Assembly: GCA_963804495.1 (NCBI GenBank)
Contig: CAWDQN010000005.1
Coordinates: forward strand, 62,001 to 126,000
Source: Rhodovastum sp963804495
GTDB taxonomy: Bacteria > Pseudomonadota > Alphaproteobacteria > Acetobacterales > Acetobacteraceae
DNA: 64,000 nucleotides
Direction: 5' to 3'
This document shows positions 1 through 6,631 of the stretch, one piece after another (positions within the stretch are counted from its first letter, which is position 1; every line of letters begins with the position of its first letter). The notes beneath the pieces are model-generated. The model did not search any database, was not told the DNA's origin, and was given only the letters and a program-made list of their open reading frames with translations. The translations under genes and the position numbers were made by a program.

Positions 1-1359
1 GTGTCCTGCGACGTGCTGGTGATCGGCGGCGGCATCGCCGCACTGTGCGCCGCCATCGCGGCGCGCGAGGCCGGCGCCCGCGTCTGCCTGCTGGAGCAGG
101 CGCCGCGCTGGCAGCGTGGCGGCAACACGCGGCATTCGCGCAATTTCCGCGTGGCTCACCCCGCGCCCACGCCCTTCATGCCGGGGCGGTACAGCGAGGA
201 CGAATATCTGGCCGAACTGAACCAGGCCGCGCAGGGGCGGCAGGACACGGCGCTGGCGTGGCTGCTGGTGCGGCGCTCCGCCGAGCTTCCGGACTGGCTC
301 GGCCGGCACGCCGTGCCGTTCCAGCCCATCGACAGTGGCCTGCTGCCGCCGTCGCGGCGCACGGTGTTCTGTTTTGGTGGCGGGATGGTGATGCTGAATA
401 CGCTCTATTCCCACGCGCATCGCCTCGGCGTCGACATACGTTATGCCAGCACGGTTGCCGCCCTCCAGCTCGACGACGGGCGGGTGCGCGGCGTCGACAT
501 CGTGGATGCCGGCGGCCGGCGGCGGGTGCGCGCGGCCAGCGTGGTTGCGTGCTGCGGCGGCTACCAGGCCGATCCCGCCCGGTTGCGGCCGCACTGGGGC
601 GAGGCGGCCGACCGGTTCATTGTTCGCGGCGTGCCGTATGCGCGCGGCGAAGTGCTGTTCGATTTGCTCGACCAGGGCGCCGCCGCGGTGGGGGAGCCCG
701 GGGCGTGCCATCTGGTCGCGGTGGATGCTCGCTCGCCGGCAGAAGATGGCGGCATCGTTACCCGCGTGCTCGGCATGTCCGCCGGCATCGTGGTCGACCA
801 CGCGGCCCGGCGCTTCCATGACGAGGCGGCCGATATCGGGCCGACGAGCTACGCGGCCTGGGGCCAGAAGGTGGCGCAATGTCCTGGACAGATCGCCTAT
901 TTGCTGCTCGACGCGCCGGCCGAGGCCGGATTGCGGCCGCCGGTTTTTCCGCCGCACCGCGCGGCCACGATCGGCGGCCTGGCGGCGGCGGCGGGGCTCG
1001 ACCCGGCGGCGCTGGAGGCAACGGTGGTGGGGTTCAACGCCGCGATTCCCACCGGGGCGGCGCATACCCTGGGCATCGCGCCGGCGAAGACGCGATGGGC
1101 GCGGCCGATCGCGACGCCGCCCTTTGCCGCCATTCCGATCCGGCCGGGCGTCACCTTCACCTGCCATGGGGTGAAGGTGGACACTGCCGCACGGGTGATG
1201 ATGGCGGACGGACGGGCGGCGGCAAACCTGTTCGCGGCCGGGATGATCATGGCGCCCAACATTCTCGCCACCGGCTATCTGGCCGGCGCGGCGGTCACCA
1301 TCGGTGGGGTGTTCGGCCGCATCGCCGGCGAGGAGGCGGCCCGTTATGCACGGGGATGA
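1..1359 (+). CDS. tcuA: FAD-dependent dehydrogenase, TcuA/CobZ type
   Basis: Flavoprotein of about 452 residues in the fumarate reductase/succinate dehydrogenase flavoprotein superfamily. The N-terminus has the FAD-binding Rossmann motif VIGGGIAAL (residues 7-15) and an acidic residue ending strand 2 (LLEQAP). The C-terminus has the expected FAD-closing segment ANLFAAGMIM. The closest named families are tricarballylate dehydrogenase TcuA and the flavin half of CobZ, the precorrin-3B synthase described in Rhodobacter. The stop overlaps the start of cobK, so a role in cobalamin ring synthesis is more likely than tricarballylate use; this is inference. There is no TcuB-like Fe-S/membrane half downstream. 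The reading frame is open to base 1 with a GTG there, so the true start may lie outside the window. Confidence 0.75.
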   Translation: MSCDVLVIGGGIAALCAAIAAREAGARVCLLEQAPRWQRGGNTRHSRNFRVAHPAPTPFMPGRYSEDEYLAELNQAAQGRQDTALAWLLVRRSAELPDWLGRHAVPFQPIDSGLLPPSRRTVFCFGGGMVMLNTLYSHAHRLGVDIRYASTVAALQLDDGRVRGVDIVDAGGRRRVRAASVVACCGGYQADPARLRPHWGEAADRFIVRGVPYARGEVLFDLLDQGAAAVGEPGACHLVAVDARSPAEDGGIVTRVLGMSAGIVVDHAARRFHDEAADIGPTSYAAWGQKVAQCPGQIAYLLLDAPAEAGLRPPVFPPHRAATIGGLAAAAGLDPAALEATVVGFNAAIPTGAAHTLGIAPAKTRWARPIATPPFAAIPIRPGVTFTCHGVKVDTAARVMMADGRAAANLFAAGMIMAPNILATGYLAGAAVTIGGVFGRIAGEEAARYARG

Positions 1360-2155
1360 ACGGTATTCGGTGCTGATTTTGGGCGGTACCACCGAGGGGT
1401 ATGCGCTCGCGGAGGCGCTGGCGGGGCGGTCGGGGCTGCGGGTGGTCAGTTCGCTGGCCGGGCGCACGTCCAGCCCAAGGCATCCGCCGGGCGATTTGCG
1501 CATCGGCGGCTTCGGCGGTCCGGCGGGGCTGGAGGCGTTTTTGCGGGCGGAACGGACCGGCGCGGTGATCGATGCCACCCACCCGTTCGCCGCGCGCATG
1601 GGCTGGAACGCCGCCGCCGCCTGCCGTGCCGCCGGCGTCGCCATGCTGCGGTTGGAGCGGCCGGCCTGGATGCCGGTTGCCGGCGATCGCTGGGACGAGG
1701 TGGACGACTGGGACGAAGCGGCGCGGCTGGTCGGGGAAAGGGCGCGGCGGGTGCTGCTGGCGCTCGGACGCCAGGAACTGGCGCCGTTCGCCGGGCTGGA
1801 CCATGTCTGGTTCCTGATCCGCTCGGTCGATGCGCCCGACCCGATGCCGGGGTTCGCGCGGGCCGAAGTGCTGCTGGCGCGCGGTCCGTTCACCCGGGCG
1901 GGCGAGGATGCGTTGCTGCGCGGGCGCGGCATCGACACGCTGGTGTGCAAAAACAGCGGCGGATCGGCCACCGACGCCAAGCTGGAGGCGGCGCGGGCGT
2001 TGGGCCTGAGAGTGGTCATGCGCCGCCGCCCGCCGCGCCCGTCCGTGCCGGTGGTTGCCACCCTCGGCGCGGCCATAGCGTGGCTGGACGGAGTGTTTAA
2101 GTCGTGGGGTCCAGGGGGCCACTGCCCCGTCGCGCGAAGGCCCGCTGCGCGCTAG
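1346..2155 (+). CDS. cobK: Precorrin-6A reductase CobK
   Basis: CobK/CbiJ family enzyme reducing precorrin-6A with NADPH in cobalamin (vitamin B12) synthesis. Visible family features are the N-terminal LILGGTTEGYALAEAL, the DATHPFAARM segment and the near-C-terminal VCKNSGGSATDAKLEAA with its Gly/Ser-rich turn. The ATG at 1346 lies inside the last codons of the upstream flavoprotein gene (14-nt overlap), which implies translational coupling. An upstream in-frame start at 1304 would only add residues read from the neighbouring gene. The last ~17 residues are Gly/Arg/Pro-rich and are encoded by an intergenic repeat that starts about 2101. The stop TAG shares its CTAG with the stop of the convergent TPR gene. 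Confidence 0.9.
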   Translation: MHGDERYSVLILGGTTEGYALAEALAGRSGLRVVSSLAGRTSSPRHPPGDLRIGGFGGPAGLEAFLRAERTGAVIDATHPFAARMGWNAAAACRAAGVAMLRLERPAWMPVAGDRWDEVDDWDEAARLVGERARRVLLALGRQELAPFAGLDHVWFLIRSVDAPDPMPGFARAEVLLARGPFTRAGEDALLRGRGIDTLVCKNSGGSATDAKLEAARALGLRVVMRRRPPRPSVPVVATLGAAIAWLDGVFKSWGPGGHCPVARRPAAR

Positions 2156-2190
2156 TGCGGGCCCAGGTCAGAGCCCTGCCCTTGCTTGCC
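2100..2190. repeat. GC-rich palindromic intergenic repeat
   Basis: Covers the shared 3' end of cobK and the TPR gene. It contains the modules GGGGTCCAGGG, a CGCGCTGCGCG-like core and CAGAGCCCTGCCCTTGCTTGCC. The same modules recur at 19.9-20.0, 15.34, 32.47-32.53, 60.70 and 63.51 kb. Both convergent reading frames run through it, so it supplies the last residues of both proteins. It may also act as a two-way transcription stop. Confidence 0.6.
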
Positions 2191-2682
2191 TTCTGCCCGC
2201 GCCCCGATAACCCGCAGCGTGGCCTCAGCCTCCGCCAACCGCCCGAGCTGTCCCTGCACGCGGGCGCTATGGGTGAGCAGCAGGATTGTGCCATCGCCTT
2301 CGGCCTGCAAGGCCCGCGCCCAGCACTGCAAAGCCGCCTCCGGCTCGCCGAGCGATTCCAGGATCAGACCGAGGTTGAACGCGGCGGCATGGAAGTCCGG
2401 CCGCAGCGCCAGCGCCGAGCGGTAGGCGGCCAGCGCGTCGGTCCGCCTGCCGGCCAGGGCGAACTCGACCCCAAGGTTGAACCAGGCGGCGAAGAGATGC
2501 GGGTGGTTGGGCGGCTGGCTGGCGATCCAGCGCTCGTACAGGGTGATGACGGCGGGAAAGCCGGCATTGGTGCCAACACGTTCGACGGCGCGGACGATCT
2601 GGCCGAAGGAGATCGCTGCGAGCCAGCGCTCCAGTTCGCCGGGGGGCAGGCCGGAGTCCCCCGTTCCAGCCAGCTGTATCAT
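2152..2682 (-). CDS. Tetratricopeptide repeat protein
   Basis: Protein of 176 residues with at least two or three TPR units. The clearest are AAWFNLGVEFALAGRRTDAL followed by the second unit starting AYRSALALRPDFHAAAFNLG. TPRs mediate protein-protein contacts; no catalytic domain is present, so the partner is unknown. The layout resembles the N-terminal TPR part of larger SPINDLY/OGT-like glycosyltransferases, and this may be a shortened relative (inference). The start at 2682 is chosen because AGGAGG lies 7 nt upstream of that ATG; an upstream ATG at 2712 lacks one. The C-terminal tail (EGKQGQGSDLGPH) is encoded by the intergenic repeat. The gene is convergent with cobK and shares a CTAG stop with it. 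Confidence 0.75.
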   Translation of the reverse strand: MIQLAGTGDSGLPPGELERWLAAISFGQIVRAVERVGTNAGFPAVITLYERWIASQPPNHPHLFAAWFNLGVEFALAGRRTDALAAYRSALALRPDFHAAAFNLGLILESLGEPEAALQCWARALQAEGDGTILLLTHSARVQGQLGRLAEAEATLRVIGARAEGKQGQGSDLGPH

Positions 2683-2764
2683 CGACACCTCCTGTCGGAG
2701 CGGCGGCATCATAGGAAAGCCGGGTTAGGCGGGATTTAATCGCCGGCCGGCGAAGGCGGCGCGG

Positions 2765-3412
2765 TCAGGCCGCCGGCAGCACGCGGAATAGGGTGACATT
2801 CCGTTCGCTGCGATCCTCAAGTTCGGTTGTGGTTGGCACCAGATAGCGGGCGAACGGCGCCAGCCCCTCCGGCGGCAGATAGGCCCGGCCGGGATCGGCG
2901 ACCCAGACCTCCGCGCTTGCGGCCAGGCTGCGCAGCCAGGGCAGGATATGCGCGGTCATCGGTGCCTCGTAACAGACATCGCCGCAGAGAATGAGGTCCC
3001 AGCGTCCGGGCGCGCCAACCAGGTCATCGGTGATCGGGGTCACCGTCACGCCATTGGCGGCGGCGTTGAGGGCGATGGCGGCGGTGGCGACCGCGTCGAT
3101 CTCGGCCGCTTCCACCAGGGCGGCGCCGGCCTGGGCGCAGGCGATGGCGGCGATGCCGCATCCGGCGGCGAAGTCGAGCACAAGGCGCCCGGCAACCGTT
3201 GCCGGATGGTCCAGCACATGCCGCGCCAGCGCCTGTCCGCCAGGCCAGGCGAAGGCCCAGAACGGCGGCGCGATGCCGGTTCGGTGCAGCCAGTCTTCGG
3301 TGGCCTGCCAGATCGGGGTGATTTCGCTGGCCAGATGCAGGGCGATTTCGGGGACCAGCGGGACGCTGGAAAGCACGGTGTTGGCCCGCAGGAACGCCGC
3401 GGGTTCGATCAC
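2765..3412 (-). CDS. Class I SAM-dependent methyltransferase (ETFB-lysine / NNMT-like)
   Basis: Protein of 215 residues. The SAM-binding motif is LVLDFAAGCGIAAIACAQAG, with an acidic residue at the end of strand 2 (AAEIDAVA), and a post-motif LILCGDVCYE. The WAFAWPGGQALARHVL segment before the motif is typical of the protein lysine methyltransferase group that includes ETFB methyltransferases (Methyltransf_16/PrmA-like). The substrate is not provable from sequence. The start is the GTG at 3412-3410, which overlaps the ubiA stop as GTGA; this 4-nt overlap indicates an operon with ubiA and translational coupling. No in-frame ATG lies nearby. Confidence 0.8.
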   Translation of the reverse strand: MIEPAAFLRANTVLSSVPLVPEIALHLASEITPIWQATEDWLHRTGIAPPFWAFAWPGGQALARHVLDHPATVAGRLVLDFAAGCGIAAIACAQAGAALVEAAEIDAVATAAIALNAAANGVTVTPITDDLVGAPGRWDLILCGDVCYEAPMTAHILPWLRSLAASAEVWVADPGRAYLPPEGLAPFARYLVPTTTELEDRSERNVTLFRVLPAA

Positions 3413-4347
3413 AACCGGCCGAGCAGGATGGCCAGCCCGACGGCCAGTCCCACGTCGCGGTTGGCCTTGAACAGGCGCAGGCAAAGCCCCGGGTCGTGGA
3501 TGTCGAGCCGCACTGCCTGGCGGGCCAGGAGCCAGGCCGGCAGCGGCAGGAGCGCGAAGAACGGCCAGGACAGCCCGGCCAGCCAGCCGGCAGCGACCAG
3601 CAAAATTGCCGTGGCGGCGTAACAGACCGCCAGGAAGGGGCGTGTCTGCTCGCCCCACAGCCGGGCGGTGGACAGCATGCCGACCTGCGCGTCGTCCTCG
3701 CGGTCCTGATGGGCGTAGATGGTGTCGTAGCCGAGGATCCAGCTGATGGCGCCGAGATAGAGCGCCACCGCCGCCCCGTCGAGCCGTCCCGCGGCGGCGG
3801 CGTAGCCCATCGGCGCGCCCCAGCCGAAGGTGATGCCCAGCACGGCCTGCGGCCACCAGGTGACCCGCTTGGCCAGCGGATAGGTGGCTACCAGCAGCAA
3901 TGAGCCGACGCCAAGCGCCTGCGCCAGCGGGTGCAATTGCAGAAGGATCAGCAGGCTGAGCAAGCCCAGCGCGACCACGAAGCCCAGCGCCTGGCGCAGC
4001 GATACCGCGCCGGAGGCCAGCGGCCGGCCGATGGTGCGGGTGACGCGGCGGTCCAGCTCGCGATCCCATATGTCGTTGACCACGCAGCCGGCCCCGCGCA
4101 TCAGGAAGGCGCCGAGGAAGAACAGCGCCAGCAGCCAGACGGTGCGGCCCGGCGGGGCGCCGGCGAGCAGAATCGACCATAACCCGGGCAGGAACAGCAG
4201 CCAGGCGCCGATCGGCCGGTCGAAGCGCGCCAGCAGCACGAAGGGCACCAGCCGGGGCGGCAGGCGCGCGACCCAACCGCTGGTGATGATATCAGTGTGG
4301 CCATGCGCGGCCACCTGGGCGGCCGCGGGGTCGGTGAGGGATGTCAT
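3409..4347 (-). CDS. ubiA: 4-hydroxybenzoate polyprenyltransferase UbiA
   Basis: Integral membrane prenyltransferase that attaches the polyprenyl tail to 4-hydroxybenzoate in ubiquinone synthesis. It has 312 residues and about eight to nine hydrophobic segments. Both Mg-diphosphate motifs are intact: NDIWDRELD (residues 91-99) and YDTIYAHQDREDD (207-219). The start at 4347 is the ATG of MTSLTDPAA; the frame remains open upstream to 4443 but that part overlaps rsmE. The ubiA ATG (4347-4345) and the rsmE ATG (4346-4348) lie on opposite strands in the same CATG, so the two divergent genes begin on top of each other. It is followed by the methyltransferase gene with a GTGA overlap. Confidence 0.93.
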   Translation of the reverse strand: MTSLTDPAAAQVAAHGHTDIITSGWVARLPPRLVPFVLLARFDRPIGAWLLFLPGLWSILLAGAPPGRTVWLLALFFLGAFLMRGAGCVVNDIWDRELDRRVTRTIGRPLASGAVSLRQALGFVVALGLLSLLILLQLHPLAQALGVGSLLLVATYPLAKRVTWWPQAVLGITFGWGAPMGYAAAAGRLDGAAVALYLGAISWILGYDTIYAHQDREDDAQVGMLSTARLWGEQTRPFLAVCYAATAILLVAAGWLAGLSWPFFALLPLPAWLLARQAVRLDIHDPGLCLRLFKANRDVGLAVGLAILLGRL

Positions 4348-5086
4348 GCCTGCTAGTCTGCCTGCCGATACGGAAGCGTCAATCACCTCGCCGCGGCTGT
4401 TCATCCAAGCTTCGCTGGCCGAGGGGGTGATGGTAGGTGCCACCGCGTCGCAGGCGCATCATCTGGGCACCGTGCTGCGGTGCGGGCCTGGGGAGGTGGT
4501 GCGGCTGTTCAATGGCACGGACGGGGAATTCGCCGCCCGGATCGTCACCCTGCGTCGCGACCGCTGCGAACTGGCGGTGCACGCAAGGCTGCGGCCGCAG
4601 GGGGCCGAGCCGGATCTGTGGCTGGCCTTCGCGCTGCTGAAGCGCGACGCCACCGACCTGGTGGCTGAGAAGGCAACCGAGCTTGGCGCCGCCGCGCTGC
4701 TGCCGGTGATTACCGCGCGGACGGTGGCGGCGCGGGTCAATCTCGACCGGCTGAGGGCGATCGCGACCGCGGCGGCGGAGCAATGCGAGCGGCTGACGGT
4801 GCCACGGATCGCGCCCGCGGTGACCTTGCCGGCGCTGCTGTTGGATTGGCCGGTCGGGCGGTCGCTGGTGGCGGCGGTGGAGCGGCAGGGCGCACCGGCG
4901 GTACCGAGGATCGCTGGTGCGGCCGGGCTGCTGGTCGGCCCCGAGGGAGGGTTCACCCGGGGGGAGCTTGACCTTCTGGGCCGGCATGCCTTTGTTGCTC
5001 CTGCCGGGCTCGGCCCCCGCATCCTGCGCGCCGAGACGGCTGCGATCGTCGGGCTGGCGCTGATGGGGGCGTCCGCCTGCGGCTAA
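4346..5086 (+). CDS. rsmE: 16S rRNA (uracil1498-N3)-methyltransferase RsmE
   Basis: SPOUT-class RNA methyltransferase of 246 residues that methylates U1498 of 16S rRNA. An N-terminal PUA-like part (RLFIQASLAEG through HARLRPQG) is followed by the SPOUT knot with LLVGPEGGFTRGELDLL and LGPRILRAETAAIVGLAL, both diagnostic for RsmE. The ATG at 4346 is the only canonical start before the conserved RLFI; it overlaps the ubiA start on the other strand. It is followed at 46 nt by gshA. No strong Shine-Dalgarno is visible, fitting a message that starts very near the start codon. Confidence 0.93.
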   Translation: MPASLPADTEASITSPRLFIQASLAEGVMVGATASQAHHLGTVLRCGPGEVVRLFNGTDGEFAARIVTLRRDRCELAVHARLRPQGAEPDLWLAFALLKRDATDLVAEKATELGAAALLPVITARTVAARVNLDRLRAIATAAAEQCERLTVPRIAPAVTLPALLLDWPVGRSLVAAVERQGAPAVPRIAGAAGLLVGPEGGFTRGELDLLGRHAFVAPAGLGPRILRAETAAIVGLALMGASACG

Positions 5087-5131
5087 GACACCAATGATGC
5101 GCGCCGCCGCGCCAGCTGGAACGGAACCACG

Positions 5132-6499
5132 ATGTCCAATCCCGGAGAGGCCGACGCGACGCCGATCACGTCGACCCGGCAGCTGGCCGAGTATCTGGCC
5201 GGCGGCGGCAAGCCGCGGGCGCGGTTCACCATCGGCACCGAGCACGAGAAATTCGGGTTCCGCTTCACCGACCTTGCCCCGCCGGCCTATGAGCCCGACG
5301 GCATCCGCGACCTGCTGGAAGGCATGGCGGCGGCAGATGGGTGGGAGCCGATCCTCGACCAGGGCAGGCCGATCGGGCTGACCAAAGGCAAGGCGTCGGT
5401 GTCGCTGGAGCCGGCGGGACAGCTGGAGCTGTCCGGCGGGCTGGCCGGCACCCTGCACGAAACCCGCGCCGAGATCGAGGCGCACAACGCCCTGGTGCGC
5501 CAGGTCGCGGCACCGCTCGGCATCGGCTTCGCCCCGCTCGGCTTTCACCCGACGATGCGGCGGGAGGACATGCCGTGGATGCCGAAAGGGCGCTACGCCA
5601 TCATGCGCCGGCACATGCCGACCGTGGGCACGCTCGGACTGGACATGATGACGCGCACCTGCACTGTGCAGGTGAACCTCGATTTCGCCGACGAGGCGGA
5701 CATGGTGCGCAAGATGCGGGTGTCGCTGGCGCTGCAGCCGGTGGCGACCGCGCTGTTCGCCAACTCGCCGTTCACAGAGAGGCGGCCGAACGGGTTTTTG
5801 TCCTATCGCGCGCATGTCTGGACCGATACCGATCCGTTCCGCAGCGGCATTCCGGGGGTGTTCTTCGAGGACGGGTTCGGCTTTCAGCGCTATGCCGACT
5901 GGGTGATCGATCATGTGCCGATGTATTTCGTCTATCGCAACGGCCAGTACGTCGATCTGGCCGGCCAGTCGTTCCGCCGCTTCATGCAGGGGGCGCTCCA
6001 CGATTCCGAGGCCGGAACGGCCACGATGGGGGATGCGACCGACCATCTGACGACGGTGTTCACCGATGTGCGGCTGAAGCGGTTCATCGAAATGCGTGGC
6101 GCGGATGCCGGCACGCTGGACATGATGGTGGCGCAATCGGCGCTCTGGGTGGGCCTGCTGTACGACGAGGCGGCGCTGGCGGCGGCGGCGGCGCTGGTGG
6201 CCCGGCATCCTTGGACCGAGTTCGCCGCTCTGCGACCGCAGGTGGCGCGGCTGGCGCTGGATGCGCCCTGGCAGGACGGCACGGTGCGCGACCTGGCGCG
6301 CGACATGGTGGCGATCGCGCGGGACGGATTGCGGGCGCGGGCGAATCGCGACTCACGCGGAAGTGATGAATCGGTCCACCTGGCGCCTCTCGAGCCGCTG
6401 GTGGCCGGAGCGCCGACGCAGGCGGAAGCCTGGCTGTCACGCTTTCACGGCGAATGGAACGGGGATGTAACGCAGATTTTCCGTGCGGCGGCGATCTGA
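5132..6499 (+). CDS. gshA: Glutamate-cysteine ligase, plant/alphaproteobacterial type
   Basis: First enzyme of glutathione synthesis, joining L-glutamate to L-cysteine using ATP. The 455-residue length and motifs FTIGTEHEKFGF, VSLEPAGQLELSGG and MTRTCTVQVNLDF belong to the GCS2 family found in plants and alphaproteobacteria rather than to the E. coli GshA type. A weak GGAAC precedes the ATG by about 8 nt. It lies just downstream of rsmE on the same strand, a common alphaproteobacterial neighbour pair. The sequence is full length with no disruption. Confidence 0.93.
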   Translation: MSNPGEADATPITSTRQLAEYLAGGGKPRARFTIGTEHEKFGFRFTDLAPPAYEPDGIRDLLEGMAAADGWEPILDQGRPIGLTKGKASVSLEPAGQLELSGGLAGTLHETRAEIEAHNALVRQVAAPLGIGFAPLGFHPTMRREDMPWMPKGRYAIMRRHMPTVGTLGLDMMTRTCTVQVNLDFADEADMVRKMRVSLALQPVATALFANSPFTERRPNGFLSYRAHVWTDTDPFRSGIPGVFFEDGFGFQRYADWVIDHVPMYFVYRNGQYVDLAGQSFRRFMQGALHDSEAGTATMGDATDHLTTVFTDVRLKRFIEMRGADAGTLDMMVAQSALWVGLLYDEAALAAAAALVARHPWTEFAALRPQVARLALDAPWQDGTVRDLARDMVAIARDGLRARANRDSRGSDESVHLAPLEPLVAGAPTQAEAWLSRFHGEWNGDVTQIFRAAAI

Positions 6500-6583
6500 C
6501 GATGCCGAAATGACGAGGCAACGCGCGGGTTCGAAACGAGTGCGACAATTATGGGAGTTGGTCGTGGGGCATGCACGTGGTGA

Positions 6584-6601
6584 TTGCACAAGTGCTTGCA
6601 A
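6584..6601. promoter_or_regulatory. Short inverted repeat upstream of the BTAD regulator
   Basis: TTGCA and TGCAA arms are separated by 8 nt, within the less GC-rich leader between gshA and the regulator gene. The position fits an operator for the downstream regulator or part of a promoter. Nothing beyond position and symmetry supports this. Confidence 0.2.
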
Positions 6602-6631
6602 TTACCTGCTAAACTAGCATCTAATGGGCAC

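Noticed and set aside
1..1345. Cobalamin riboswitch for the cob genes
   Set aside because: The upstream leader is outside the window, and no B12-box-like element is seen inside it.
4379..6208. 609-residue open frame on the minus strand
   Set aside because: It runs through rsmE and gshA in antisense and shows only low-complexity Arg/His/Gly sequence.
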